A stretch of DNA of 64,000 bases, from positions 296,439-360,438 of the forward strand of contig NZ_VOBR01000005.1 in the NCBI RefSeq assembly GCF_007845675.1, in the 5' to 3' direction. Positions 1 to 9,356 of the stretch are shown piece by piece. The notes under the pieces are model-generated. The model was not told the DNA's origin and did not search any database. It saw nothing but the letters and a program-made list of their open reading frames with translations. Each line of letters begins with the position of its first letter. Within the stretch, counting starts at the first letter, position 1. The DNA is from Lentzea tibetensis (GTDB lineage Bacteria; Actinomycetota; Actinomycetes; Mycobacteriales; Pseudonocardiaceae). The translations under genes and the position numbers were made by a program.

Positions 1-72
1 AACCATAACATGGGCCCGCCGGGTGTTGTTTCTTTGGGAGCGTCATCCCGCACCAAAACACACACGACCGTC

Positions 73-3018
73 TTACAGCTCTTTCCAGTCCAGCACGGGC
101 GCCGCGTAGTCGCGGATCGACGCGAGCAGGCCCAGGCGCGCCGCCTTGACCTTCGCGTCCTCGGCCATCACCAGCACCTCGTCGAAGAAGGTGTTGATCG
201 GCGCGGTGAGCCCACCGGCCGCCGCGACGAACGCCGCGAGTCCGGCCGGTCGCTCGCCCAGCGAGCTGAACGCCTTGTGCAGAGCCAGTTCCGCGGACTC
301 CGACAGCGCCGACGCGTCGTAGGACGCGGTGACGTCGGCGGGCACGATGCGGCGAACCCGTTGCAGCGCGGCCACGAGCGACGCGAAGTCCGGGTCGCCC
401 GCGAGCTTCGTCAGCTCGGCGAGCGTCTCGTCCGCGAGCACCGGCGAGTCCGCCAGCGGCAGCACCGCGTTGACGAACCGGTGGTCGTTGCCCGCGTCGA
501 GCAGCTGCTGCTCGTAGCGCCGCACGGCGAACTCGCGCGCCGTCTCCAGTGCCTCGGGGGTGACCTCGAGCCCTTCCGCCGCAAGGGAAAGAGCCCGCGT
601 CAGCGTGATCTCCCTCAGGTCGGGGAAGGCGCGCAGGATGCTCACCGCGCCCAACGCCGCGCGGCGCAGGCCGAACGGGTCCGAGCTGCCGGTCGGGTTC
701 GCGCCGATGCCGAACAGTCCGGCGAGCAGGTCGAACCGGTCCGCCAGCGCGAGCACGGCACCCGGAGCCGACGCCGGCATGGCGTCGCCCGCCGAGCGGG
801 GCAGCTCCATCTCGTACAACGCCTGCGCGACCTCGGGGGTCTCCCCCGCGCGCGTCGCGTACTCGCGCGCCATGACACCGGCGAGCGACGACAGCTCGAT
901 CACCATCTGCGAACCCAGGTCGAACTTCGCGAGCTGGCCCGCGCGGGTGAGCGTCTCGACGTCGACGGACACGTGCTGCGCCAGCCGTCCCGCCAGTGCG
1001 GCGATCCGGGCGGCGCGGTCCGCCATCGAGCCGAGCTTGTCGGCGAACGTCAGCTTGGCGAGACCGGACTTCATCTCCTCCAGCGGCGTCTTGAGGTCCG
1101 CGCGCCAGAAGAACGCCGCGTCCTCGTACCGGGCGCGCAGCACGGCCTCGTTGCCCGCGCGGACCAGGTCCGCGTCCACCGAACCGTTCGCCACCGCGAC
1201 GAAGTGCGGCAGCAGCGCGCCGTCGGCCGTGCGCACCGGCAGGTACCGCTGGTGCTTGCGCATGACGGTGGTGAGGATCTGGCCGGGCAGCTCGAGGTAG
1301 CGCTCCTCGAACGAGCCGAGGATCGGCGTCGCGAACTCGACGAGGTTCGTCACCTCGTCCAGCACGCCGTCGAACTCCACGACGCCGCCGACCGACGCCG
1401 CGAGCTCGTTGGCCTTGTCGACGATCTTCTGCCTGCGCACCGACGCGTCGGCGTCGATGCCGTGTCCAGCAAGGAAGTCCAGGTAACCGTCCGCAGTGGA
1501 CACCTCGACGACCGGCTCGTTCGCCGTGCGGTGCACGCGGGTCTTCGTGTCCGCGGCGAGCGTGGACACCGAGACCGGCACCGGCGTCTCGCCGAGCAGC
1601 GCGAGCAGCCAGCGGATCGGGCGGGTGAACGACAGCTTCGGGTCGTTCCACTTCATGTTCTTCTCGGCGCGCAGCTCGGCGACGACCTCGGCGAGCAGCC
1701 CGCTCAGCACCTCGACCGCCCCGCGACCGGTGTCGGTCTTCACCAGCGCGACGAACTCCACGTCGTTCTCGGTGACCCGGCCCAGCGCGGTCACGTCGAC
1801 ACCCTGGCCGCGCGCGAAGCCCTGCACGGCCTTGGTGGGCTGGCCTTCCGCGTCGAAGGCGGCCGAGACGCGCGGACCGCGGACGGTGCGCTCGGCGTCC
1901 GGCTCGCGCGGCGAGACCTCGTCGACCAGCACGACGACGCGGCGCGGCGTGCCGTGGACGGTGACGTCGCCGTGGGTGAGGCGGGTGGCGGCGAGCTTGT
2001 CCGTCACGGCCTGGCGCACCGCGTCGACGGTCCTGGTGACCTCGGCGGGCGGCAGCTCCTCGGTGCCGATCTCGAACAGCAGCGTCGCGGGCGCGGAAAC
2101 GTCCACGAAGGACGTCGGCGCGGGCGCGAGCGCGGGCGACTCGGCGAGGCCGAGCGGGTGACCCAGCTCCTCGCGGCGCTCGGCCCACAGCGCGGCGACT
2201 TCGCGTGCCAGGCCGCGCATCCGGCCGAACGCACGGGCGCGCTCGGTGGTGCTGATCGCGCCACGCGCGTCGAGCACGTTGAAGATGTGCGAGCACTTGA
2301 GCACGAAGCTGTGCGCGGGCACGGGAAGTCGCGCGTCGAGCATCCGCCGCGCCTCGACCGCGAACTCCTCGAAGAGGCGCTTGTTGGCCTCCACGTCCGC
2401 GTCGTCGAGGTAGTAGCGCGACATCTCGTACTCGGACTGGCCGAACGCCTCGCCGTAGGAGATGCCGGGGGCGTAAGCGATCTTCTTGAAGTGGTCGACG
2501 CCCTGCAGCGCCATCATGATCCGCTCGATGCCGTAGGTGATCTCCACCGACACCGGGTCGAGCGTCTGGCCACCGGCCTGCTGGAAGTACGTGAACTGGG
2601 TGATCTCCAGGCCGTCGAGCCAGACCTCCCAGCCCAGACCCCACGCTCCCAGAGCGGGGGATGCCCAGTTGTCCTCCACGAACCGCACGTCGTGCCCGCG
2701 GACGTCGATGCCGAGCGCCTCCAGGCTGCCCAGGTACAGCTCCTGCGAGTTGCCGGGGTCCGGCTTGAGGATCACCTGGAACTGGGTGTGCGTCTGCAGG
2801 CGGTTCGGGTTCTCGCCGTACCGGGCGTCGTCGGGCCGCACGCTGGGCTCGACGTAGGCCACCCGCCACGGCTCGGGGCCCAGCACGCGCAGCACGGTGG
2901 CGGGGTTCAGCGTCCCGGCTCCGACCTCGGTGTTGAACGGCTGCACCACGATGCAGCCCCGATCGGTCCAGTACTTGGTCAGCGCGAGCAGCGCGTCCTG
3001 CATCGTCAGCACGGCCAC
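73..3018 (-). CDS. glyS: Glycyl-tRNA synthetase, fused alpha and beta chains
   Basis: Charges tRNA-Gly with glycine in the cytoplasm. The 981-residue protein joins the two chains of the tetrameric bacterial enzyme. Residues 1 to about 290 are the class II alpha chain (TKYWTDRGC near the start, then [14 protein letters not shown] and [12 protein letters not shown]). From about residue 310 comes the beta chain, opening with [12 protein letters not shown]. The GTG start gives MAVLTMQ; an ATG five codons later is a possible alternative. The better-known actinobacterial GlyRS, as in mycobacteria, is the unrelated dimeric alpha2 type, so the fused type is notable here. It stands alone, divergent from the LCP gene. 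Confidence 0.95.
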   Translation of the reverse strand: MAVLTMQDALLALTKYWTDRGCIVVQPFNTEVGAGTLNPATVLRVLGPEPWRVAYVEPSVRPDDARYGENPNRLQTHTQFQVILKPDPGNSQELYLGSLEALGIDVRGHDVRFVEDNWASPALGAWGLGWEVWLDGLEITQFTYFQQAGGQTLDPVSVEITYGIERIMMALQGVDHFKKIAYAPGISYGEAFGQSEYEMSRYYLDDADVEANKRLFEEFAVEARRMLDARLPVPAHSFVLKCSHIFNVLDARGAISTTERARAFGRMRGLAREVAALWAERREELGHPLGLAESPALAPAPTSFVDVSAPATLLFEIGTEELPPAEVTRTVDAVRQAVTDKLAATRLTHGDVTVHGTPRRVVVLVDEVSPREPDAERTVRGPRVSAAFDAEGQPTKAVQGFARGQGVDVTALGRVTENDVEFVALVKTDTGRGAVEVLSGLLAEVVAELRAEKNMKWNDPKLSFTRPIRWLLALLGETPVPVSVSTLAADTKTRVHRTANEPVVEVSTADGYLDFLAGHGIDADASVRRQKIVDKANELAASVGGVVEFDGVLDEVTNLVEFATPILGSFEERYLELPGQILTTVMRKHQRYLPVRTADGALLPHFVAVANGSVDADLVRAGNEAVLRARYEDAAFFWRADLKTPLEEMKSGLAKLTFADKLGSMADRAARIAALAGRLAQHVSVDVETLTRAGQLAKFDLGSQMVIELSSLAGVMAREYATRAGETPEVAQALYEMELPRSAGDAMPASAPGAVLALADRFDLLAGLFGIGANPTGSSDPFGLRRAALGAVSILRAFPDLREITLTRALSLAAEGLEVTPEALETAREFAVRRYEQQLLDAGNDHRFVNAVLPLADSPVLADETLAELTKLAGDPDFASLVAALQRVRRIVPADVTASYDASALSESAELALHKAFSSLGERPAGLAAFVAAAGGLTAPINTFFDEVLVMAEDAKVKAARLGLLASIRDYAAPVLDWKEL

Positions 3019-3156
3019 GAGTCTACGAACGTCTCAAAACAGCTGGTCAAGGGCCCATGACTACGTGGCATCTGCCACTGTGCCACCCTTTGCACAACCT
3101 GGGGGACATCCGCCGCGTCCTTCTGGGGTACCGGGATTGACCTGAGAGGAGAGGGT

Positions 3157-4971
3157 GTGGAGAACCGGCCGCCACGTTCGGGCGAACCGAGCGGGAACCC
3201 CAGGCGACCATCGGCGAACCCCCGCCCACCTGCGGCTCAGCCCCGCAGGCCCCAGGTCCCTCCGCGTTCGGAACCCCGCCGCGCGGAACCCCCGCGCCGC
3301 TCTGAACCGCCCCGCTCGGAGCCCCCTCGCCGGGCCGAGCCGCCCCGCCGTTCGGAGGCATCGCGGCGAGCCGAGCCCACGCCCAGGCGCACCCCCGACG
3401 AACGCCGCAGCATCGTCGACCGGCCCACCGTGAAGACCGCACCGGCTCCGCGCAAGCGTCCCAGTCGCCCTGCGTCACCACCGCCGCGCAGGCCCAGCGG
3501 CGCGCAGCGCGGCGCGTCGAACACCGGCAAGGTCGTCGTCAGCCTGCTGTCCGCGGTGATCCTGCTGGTCACCGGCATCGCGTGGAAGAACATCAAATCG
3601 CTGACCGACGGGCTCACGACGCAGGACGTGATCGGCGAGGGCGCCGGCGGCGAGAGGCCCACCGACGGTGCGATCGACATCATGCTGGTCGGCATGGACA
3701 GCCGCACGGACTCGAAGGGCAACCCGTTGCCCCAGGAGATCCTGAACGAGCTGCAGGCCGGTGGCAGCGACGACGGCGGCCTGAACACCGACACGTTGAT
3801 CATGATGCACATCCCGAACGACGGCGGCAAGGCGTACGCGGTGTCGTTCCCGCGCGACTCCTACGTGAAGATCGCCGGCGACTTCGGCCGCCACAAGATC
3901 AACTCGGCGTACGGCTACGGCAAGTCGGCCGCGCTCGAGAAGAGCCAGGGCGAGAAGGACGCCGCCAAGCGGGAGATGGACTCCCGCCGCGAGGGCGCCA
4001 AGAACCTGATCGCCACGATCGAGGGCCTGACCGGCGCGACGATCGACCACTACGCCGAGGTCAACCTGGTCGGCTTCTACGACATCACCAAGGCGATCGG
4101 CGGCGTCGACGTCTGCCTGAACGCCCCGGTGAAGGACAAGTTCTCCGGCGCGAACTTCCCGGCGGGCCAGCAGACCATCGAGGGCCGCGACGCGCTCGCG
4201 TTCGTCCGGCAGCGCCACGGCCTGGTGATGGGCGACCTCGACCGCGTCGTGCGCCAGCAGGTCTTCATGGCGGGCCTGGCGAAGAAGATGCTGTCCGCGG
4301 GCGTCATGACCGACAGCAAGAAGCGCACCGACCTGATCCAGGCCGTGACGAAGTCGATCGTGCTCGACAAGGACTGGGACATCACCAAGTTCGCGCTGCA
4401 GATGAAGGACCTGTCCGGCGGGAACATGACGTTCCAGACCATCCCGACCGGCACTCCCGAGCTGCAGACCGAGGAGGACGGCGTCGCGATCGAGGTCGAC
4501 GAGCGCGAGGTCAAGAAGTTCGTCGCGAACCTGGGCAAGGCACCCGCGTCCACCTCCTCACCCGCGGACCCGAAGTTCGACCCCGGCACGCTGACCGTGG
4601 ACGTGCGCAACGCCTCCGGTGTGGGCGGACTGGCGGGCAGCGTCCTGAAGTCGCTCGTGGCGAAGGGGTTCGTGGAGGGTGAGGCGGCCAACGCCGAGTC
4701 CAACATGGCCAAGTCCGTCGTCCGGTACGGCAAGGGCGGCGAGACCGGTGCGGACGCCGTGCAGAAGGCGCTGGGCGGGATGAAGACCGAGCAGGACCCG
4801 AACCTGCCCGCCGGTCGCGTCCGCGTCTACGTGGGCTCGGACTACGCGGGTCCGGGGGCGCAGTCGATGGCTCCGAAGCCGCTGGTCGCGCTGGACGGGG
4901 CGCACCAGCAGCCGGCCACCCCCACAGCGCCGGCGCCCATCAGCGCCGATGGCGTGCGCTGCGTCAACTAG
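3157..4971 (+). CDS. LytR-CpsA-Psr (LCP) family wall-polymer ligase
   Basis: LCP proteins transfer lipid-linked anionic glycopolymers, such as arabinogalactan or teichoic-type polymers, to peptidoglycan outside the membrane. The protein has 604 residues. Residues 1-120 are a Pro/Arg-rich cytoplasmic tail with repeated RSEPPRR/RAEPPRR units. A TM helix (VVVSLLSAVILLVTGIAW) lies at about 126-143. The LCP domain runs from about 172 to 340 with IMLVGMDSRTD, DTLIMMHI and VSFPRDSYV, and a LytR_C domain occupies about 480-565. A strong Shine-Dalgarno (GAGGAGAGGG) precedes the GTG start. Family membership is sure; the polymer transferred is unknown. Confidence 0.93.
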   Translation: MENRPPRSGEPSGNPRRPSANPRPPAAQPRRPQVPPRSEPRRAEPPRRSEPPRSEPPRRAEPPRRSEASRRAEPTPRRTPDERRSIVDRPTVKTAPAPRKRPSRPASPPPRRPSGAQRGASNTGKVVVSLLSAVILLVTGIAWKNIKSLTDGLTTQDVIGEGAGGERPTDGAIDIMLVGMDSRTDSKGNPLPQEILNELQAGGSDDGGLNTDTLIMMHIPNDGGKAYAVSFPRDSYVKIAGDFGRHKINSAYGYGKSAALEKSQGEKDAAKREMDSRREGAKNLIATIEGLTGATIDHYAEVNLVGFYDITKAIGGVDVCLNAPVKDKFSGANFPAGQQTIEGRDALAFVRQRHGLVMGDLDRVVRQQVFMAGLAKKMLSAGVMTDSKKRTDLIQAVTKSIVLDKDWDITKFALQMKDLSGGNMTFQTIPTGTPELQTEEDGVAIEVDEREVKKFVANLGKAPASTSSPADPKFDPGTLTVDVRNASGVGGLAGSVLKSLVAKGFVEGEAANAESNMAKSVVRYGKGGETGADAVQKALGGMKTEQDPNLPAGRVRVYVGSDYAGPGAQSMAPKPLVALDGAHQQPATPTAPAPISADGVRCVN

Positions 4972-5001
4972 CAGGGCCTGCGCTGCACCAACTGATACCC
5001 A

Positions 5002-5019
5002 GAGTAGAGATCTATACTC
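5002..5019. promoter_or_regulatory. 18-bp near-perfect palindrome before the BldD-like gene, likely operator
   Basis: GAGTAGAGATCTATACTC reads the same on both strands except for one mismatched pair. It lies 93 bp before the GTG of the helix-turn-helix gene and is AT-rich against the surrounding sequence. A dimeric regulator site, possibly autoregulatory, is an inference. Confidence 0.45.
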
Positions 5020-5111
5020 CATTCGGGGGATTCTCTCGGTAAGTTGCGTAAGCGACGAAGCTTTCACGCCTTCCATCACCGTGAAACCCGCTCACGGGGT
5101 GGAGGACGACG

Positions 5112-5591
5112 GTGGAGATCGACACAGCGGCGTACCAGAGGGTGCTGGGCGATGAGCTCCGCACTCTGCGCAAGCAACGCGGCTGGACGCGCAAGGAGCT
5201 GAACAAGCGCCTGCAGACGGAGATCTCGCTGCAGACGCTGGCGACCTACGAGCTGGGCACCAGGCAGTGCTCGGTGGTGCGCCTGGTCGAGATCTGCCAC
5301 GCGCTGGACATCCCGGCCCACGAGGTGATGGCCCGCGTGCACGAGCGCGTCTTCGGCGACACCCCGGACGGGCACCTCGCGCTGAACCTGGACGAGATCG
5401 TCGCGAACGACACCCCGAAGCTGGGGCCGTTGCGGCGGTGGGCGCAGGGGCGCCTGCTGCAGCTGCCGCCCGGCCACACCCGCGAGGTGCACCTCGACCT
5501 GCCCGCGCTCGAGTACATGGCCCAGTTGTGCCAGCTCAGCACTGTCGAGCTGATCAGGACCCTCAGGGGGCTGGGAAAAGCGCCCCGTTGA
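5112..5591 (+). CDS. BldD-like helix-turn-helix regulator without c-di-GMP motifs
   Basis: A 159-residue DNA-binding protein. Residues 10-70 form an XRE-type HTH (LRTLRKQRGWTRKELNKRL, then LATYELGTRQCSV). The C-terminal half (LALNLDEIV, LGPLRRWAQGRLLQLPPG, VHLDLPALEYMAQL) follows the layout of the BldD C-terminal domain. BldD of Streptomyces binds c-di-GMP through RGD and RxDD signatures; the matching stretch here reads LPPGHTREVHLDLPALE, so both signatures are missing. I infer a BldD paralogue not controlled by c-di-GMP. A GGAGG sits about 7 nt before the GTG start. The palindrome 93 bp upstream may be its own operator. Confidence 0.75.
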   Translation: MEIDTAAYQRVLGDELRTLRKQRGWTRKELNKRLQTEISLQTLATYELGTRQCSVVRLVEICHALDIPAHEVMARVHERVFGDTPDGHLALNLDEIVANDTPKLGPLRRWAQGRLLQLPPGHTREVHLDLPALEYMAQLCQLSTVELIRTLRGLGKAPR

Positions 5592-5601
5592 CACCCTCGT
5601 C

Positions 5602-5822
5602 ATGAACTGCCGTCCGGCGCGGGCGGCTTTGTACTCCAACACCGCCACGAATGTCGACCATCCGGCATCGTGCACAGATTTGGCCGAGCACGTGCGGGCG
5701 AGCCCGTACACCGCCAGGTCTTCCACCGCAATCGCTTGGTTTTCGCGGATCAGGGCAGTGGACAACTGGTGGTGGAAGTCGTGTCGCGCGTCGGCTACCC
5801 GCGCGTGCCAACGTGCGCCCTT
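5602..5822 (-). pseudogene. Fragment of an IS200/IS605-type TnpB
   Basis: About 72 codons on the minus strand read like the middle of TnpB: WHARVADARHDFHHQLSTAL, then IRENQAIAVEDLAVYGL, then SVHDAGWSTFVAVLEYKAAR. The AVEDL segment holds what would be the RuvC-II catalytic Glu of RNA-guided TnpB nucleases. The N-terminal part, the CxxC zinc ribbon and the last RuvC Asp are absent, and no start is visible, so this is a dead remnant. It fills most of the gap between the BldD-like gene and murT; the murT promoter probably lies in or beside it. No left or right end hairpins were recognised. Confidence 0.7.
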
Positions 5823-5885
5823 CGGGCGGGCGTGCTCGCGCGACCGGCCGAAGGCCACGCAGAGCCCGCCGGTAGCATCGCCGGG

Positions 5886-7133
5886 GTGAACGATTCGCCC
5901 GCCCGCCTGCCCCTGCGGACCGCCGCCGCCGTGCGGCTGGGCAACATGAGCTCCAAGCTGTCGCAGAAGATGGGCCTCGGCGCCGGCGGCATGATCGGTG
6001 GCCGCATCGCGCTGAAGCTCGACCCGCAGGCGCTCGCCCACCTCACCGACGGCCGGCACGTCGCCGTCGTCACCGGCACCAACGGCAAGACGACGAGCAC
6101 GATGATGCTGGCCCGCGCGACAGGTGCGCTCGGCGAGGTCGCGACGAACCACAGCGGCGCGAACATGCCCGACGGCCACGTCACGGCGCTGTCCAAGCAG
6201 CCGGACGCGCCGTACGCCGTGCTGGAGTGCGACGAGGGCTACTTCCCCGCCGTCGCCGGTGCGTCGTCGCCCGAGGTCGCCGTGCTGCTGAACCTGAGCC
6301 GCGACCAGCTGGACCGGGTCGGCGAGGTGCGCACGATCGAGCGCTCGCTGCGGGACGCGATCAACGCGCTGGAGAACTGCACGATCGTCGCGAACTGCGA
6401 CGACGTCATGGTCACCAGTGCCGCCAAGGACGCGAAGACGGTCATCTGGGTCGCCACCGGAACGGGCTGGCACCAGGACTCGGCGAGCTGCCCCCGTTGC
6501 GGCGACCCGATCCGCTGGGAAGGCGAGCACTGGCACTGCACCGGGTGCGATCTCCAGCGCCCGAAGCCGGACTGGCTGACCGTCGACAACGCGCTCGTCA
6601 CGCCGGAGGGCGTGAAGGTCGAGCTGGCGCTGCGGCTGCCCGGCAAGTTCAACCAGGCCAACGCGGTCATGGCCACGGCCGCCGCGCACACCATGGGTGT
6701 CCCGGTCGACGAGGCGGTGCGCCGGCTGCGCGGCGTGTCGAACGTGTCCGGCCGCTACCGGACGATCGAGCGCAACGGCCGCAAGGCGAGGCTGCTGCTG
6801 TCGAAGAACCCGGCCGGCTGGAGCGAGACGCTCACCGTGGTCAAGGAAGCCGACCACCCGGCCGTGCTCGTGATCAACGCGCAGGAGGCCGACGGCCGCG
6901 ACCTGTCGTGGCTGTGGGACGTGCCGTTCGAGCGGCTGCAGGGGCGCACGGTCATCGCGTCCGGCGAGCGCGCGACCGACCTGGCCGTCCGGCTCACCTA
7001 CGCCGAGGTCGAGCACTCGATCGTGCCCGACCCGCTGAAGGCCGTCGACGCGATGCCGCAGGGCGACGTCGAGGTCATCGCCAACTACACCGCGTTCCGC
7101 GACCTCAACGCCAGGGCGGCCGAGAATGAGTGA
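5886..7133 (+). CDS. murT: Lipid II isoglutaminyl synthase, MurT subunit
   Basis: With GatD, MurT amidates the alpha-carboxyl of D-Glu in lipid II, giving D-isoglutamine, on the cytoplasmic face of the membrane. The 415-residue Mur-ligase-like protein has the ATP loop VVTGTNGKTTSTMML, the Mur-type NHSGANMPDGH segment, and a four-Cys zinc ribbon (CPRCGDPIRW to HWHCTGCD) inserted in the central domain, as is typical of MurT. GTG 5886 starts VNDSPARLPLR; in-frame upstream codons lie in the TnpB remnant. It overlaps gatD by 8 bases, so the two are translationally coupled. Confidence 0.95.
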   Translation: MNDSPARLPLRTAAAVRLGNMSSKLSQKMGLGAGGMIGGRIALKLDPQALAHLTDGRHVAVVTGTNGKTTSTMMLARATGALGEVATNHSGANMPDGHVTALSKQPDAPYAVLECDEGYFPAVAGASSPEVAVLLNLSRDQLDRVGEVRTIERSLRDAINALENCTIVANCDDVMVTSAAKDAKTVIWVATGTGWHQDSASCPRCGDPIRWEGEHWHCTGCDLQRPKPDWLTVDNALVTPEGVKVELALRLPGKFNQANAVMATAAAHTMGVPVDEAVRRLRGVSNVSGRYRTIERNGRKARLLLSKNPAGWSETLTVVKEADHPAVLVINAQEADGRDLSWLWDVPFERLQGRTVIASGERATDLAVRLTYAEVEHSIVPDPLKAVDAMPQGDVEVIANYTAFRDLNARAAENE

Positions 7134-7833
7134 GTCCACAGTCCAGATCGCACTCGTTCTCCCCGACCTGCTCGGCACCTACGGCGACTTCGGCAACGCC
7201 GTCGTGCTCGAGAAGCGGATGAACTGGCGCGGTATCAAGGCCGAGATCGTGCCGGTCATGTTCGGCGAGCCGGTGCCGGACTCCTGCGACATCTACGTGG
7301 TCGGCGGCGGCGAGGACACCGCGCAGACGCTGGCCGTGAAGCACCTGCGCGAGCACCCCGGCCTGCAGCGCGCGGTCACGAAGAACGCGGTGGTGCTCGG
7401 CGTGTGCGCGGGCATCCAGATCTTCGGTGAGTCGTTCACCCGCGCGGACCAGATCACGCATCCCGGCATGGGCCTGATCGACTCCACGTCGCACGCGGGC
7501 GGCAGCCGCGCGATCGGCGAGGTGCTGGCGACGCCGGCGAACAACCTGTTCGAGGGCGTGCTGACCGGGTTCGAGAACCACCAGGGCCGCACGGTCCTCG
7601 GTCCGGCCGCCCAGCCGCTGGCGCACGTGAAGGTCGGCACGGGCAACGACGGCAGCGTCGAGGGCGCCGTGCAGGGGCGCATCGTGTGCACATACCTGCA
7701 CGGCCCGGTCCTCCCCCGCAACCCGCAGCTGGCGGACCTGCTGATCGAGTGGGCGACGGGCGCGAAGCCCGCGCCGCTCGACCTGCCCGCGGTCACCCAG
7801 CTGCGGAACGAACGGCAGCGCGCCGCGAGCTGA
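7126..7833 (+). CDS. gatD: Lipid II isoglutaminyl synthase, GatD glutaminase subunit
   Basis: Supplies ammonia from glutamine to MurT. The 235-residue protein is a class I glutamine amidotransferase of the CobB/CobQ type. The nucleophile Cys sits in VVLGVCAGIQIFGESF, with GGGEDTAQTL and ENHQGRT elsewhere in the fold and a late His in CTYLHGPVLP. The ATG lies inside the end of murT. Its last 41 bases overlap the convergent monooxygenase gene. Confidence 0.95.
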   Translation: MSESTVQIALVLPDLLGTYGDFGNAVVLEKRMNWRGIKAEIVPVMFGEPVPDSCDIYVVGGGEDTAQTLAVKHLREHPGLQRAVTKNAVVLGVCAGIQIFGESFTRADQITHPGMGLIDSTSHAGGSRAIGEVLATPANNLFEGVLTGFENHQGRTVLGPAAQPLAHVKVGTGNDGSVEGAVQGRIVCTYLHGPVLPRNPQLADLLIEWATGAKPAPLDLPAVTQLRNERQRAAS

Positions 7834-9286
7834 CGGAATAGTCCTGGGTGCGCACCTTCTTGGTGCGCATCCAATAACGCCAGGTGAAGCCGGGCCAGAT
7901 GGTCCGGTTGATCCCCTGCGCGTCGAGGTACCAGCTCTTGCAGCCGCCCTGCGTCCACACGCCCTTGCTGAGCTTGCGGTGCAGCTCGGTGTTGAACCGC
8001 CGCTGCGCGTCCGGGCGCACGTCGATCTCCTCGGCCTGCAACGAGTTCATCAGCTCCAGGCACTGCGACACGTACCGGATCTGCGACTCGATCATGAAGA
8101 CGACCGAGTTGTGGCCGAGCCCGGTGTTGGGGCCCAGCAGGAAGAACAGGTTCGGGAACCCGGCGACGGTGATCCCGAAGTACGTCTCGATGCCCTGCTC
8201 GCGCCACTTCTTCGCGAGGTCGACGCCGCCCTTGCCCTGGATGTCCAGGTAGTCGAACGAGTCGGCGACGTGGAACCCGGTGCCGTAGATGATGACGTCC
8301 ACGTCGTGCTCGACGCCGTCTGCGTCCACGATGGACGACTCGCGGACCTCGCTGATGCCGGACGTCAGCAGGGACACGTTGGGCCGCTGCAGCGCCGGGT
8401 AGTAGTCGTCGGAGATGAGCACCCGCTTGCAGCCCATGGTGTAGTCGGGCTTCAGCACCTCGCGCAGCGCGGGATCGGGCACCTGCGTCTTCATGTGCTT
8501 GAGCGCGATGCCCTGCGCGAACTCCATGATCTTCGGGTTGACCGCGAACCCCAGCGCGCTCGACTCGCGCACCCAGTAGACGAAGTTCCGGTAGAGGCGC
8601 TGCGTGAACGGCAGTGCGCGGAACATCCGGTGCTCCCAGCCGCGGATCTCCCGGTCGGCCTTGGGCATGATCCACGGCGGCGTCCGCTGGAAGATCTTCA
8701 GCGAACCGACCTCGGGGGCGATCTCCGGCACGAACTGGATCGCGGACGCACCGGTGCCGACGACGGCGACCTTCTTGCCCGCCAACGAGTACGAGTGGTC
8801 CCACTCGGCGGAGTGGAACGTCTTGCCGTTGAAGTTCTCGATGCCCGGCAGTGACGGGATGTTGGGGATGTGCAGCGCGCCGACACCGGCCACCAAAGCG
8901 TGCGCGGTGTAGGTGTCGCCGTGCTCGGTGGTGACGTGCCAGCGCTTGGCCTCGTCGTCCCACTGCGCGCCGGACACCTTGCTGCCGAACCGGATGTGCG
9001 GCCGCAGGCCGTACTTCTTGGCCACCTCCCGCAGGTAGTCCCATATCTCCTGCTGGCCGGCGAACGTCCGCGACCAGCGCGGGTTCAGCTCGAACGAGAA
9101 GGAGTACATGTGCGACGGGACGTCGCAGGCGCAGCCGGGGTAGGAGTTGTCCCGCCAGGTGCCGCCGAGGTCGTCCGCCTTCTCCAGGACCACGAAGTCG
9201 TGCTCACCGCGCCGCTTGAGTTCGATCGCCATGCCGAGGCCCGAGAATCCGGAGCCGACGATGAGCACTTTGGTCTCACGGTGCAT
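7793..9286 (-). CDS. Baeyer-Villiger-type FAD/NADPH monooxygenase
   Basis: Inserts one oxygen next to a ketone, giving an ester or lactone, or oxygenates a related substrate. The 497-residue protein has the FAD site GSGFSG (11-16), the family fingerprint FNGKTFHSAEW (152-162, FxGxxxHxxxW) and the NADPH site VVGTGASA (about 175-182). A GGAGG precedes ATG 9286. It is divergent from a TetR gene and 0.7 kb from a zinc alcohol dehydrogenase, which together suggest ketone/alcohol oxidation. The substrate cannot be told from sequence. Its 3' end overlaps gatD. Confidence 0.88.
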   Translation of the reverse strand: MHRETKVLIVGSGFSGLGMAIELKRRGEHDFVVLEKADDLGGTWRDNSYPGCACDVPSHMYSFSFELNPRWSRTFAGQQEIWDYLREVAKKYGLRPHIRFGSKVSGAQWDDEAKRWHVTTEHGDTYTAHALVAGVGALHIPNIPSLPGIENFNGKTFHSAEWDHSYSLAGKKVAVVGTGASAIQFVPEIAPEVGSLKIFQRTPPWIMPKADREIRGWEHRMFRALPFTQRLYRNFVYWVRESSALGFAVNPKIMEFAQGIALKHMKTQVPDPALREVLKPDYTMGCKRVLISDDYYPALQRPNVSLLTSGISEVRESSIVDADGVEHDVDVIIYGTGFHVADSFDYLDIQGKGGVDLAKKWREQGIETYFGITVAGFPNLFFLLGPNTGLGHNSVVFMIESQIRYVSQCLELMNSLQAEEIDVRPDAQRRFNTELHRKLSKGVWTQGGCKSWYLDAQGINRTIWPGFTWRYWMRTKKVRTQDYSVSSRRAAVRSAAG

Positions 9287-9318
9287 TGGCGCATCCTCCC
9301 GTCTCTACTGGCCGGTAG

Positions 9319-9337
9319 GTTACTCCAAGTAAGTTAC
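9319..9337. promoter_or_regulatory. Putative TetR operator between monooxygenase and TetR genes
   Basis: TTACT-CCA-AGTAA forms a perfect 5-bp inverted repeat (9320-9332), and GTTAC is repeated directly at 9319-9323 and 9333-9337. It lies midway in the 70-bp gap between the two divergent starts, where a TetR protein would be expected to control both promoters. Function is inferred. Confidence 0.5.
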
Positions 9338-9356
9338 GAGCGGTAGACTCCTTTTC

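Noticed and set aside
10-3060. 1,016-codon open frame on the plus strand opposite glyS
   Set aside because: It is the antisense shadow of a high-GC gene; the protein is Arg/Val/Leu-rich with no family pattern.
5602-5889. Plus-strand open frame in the gap before murT
   Set aside because: The opposite strand shows the TnpB homology, so this frame is its antisense.
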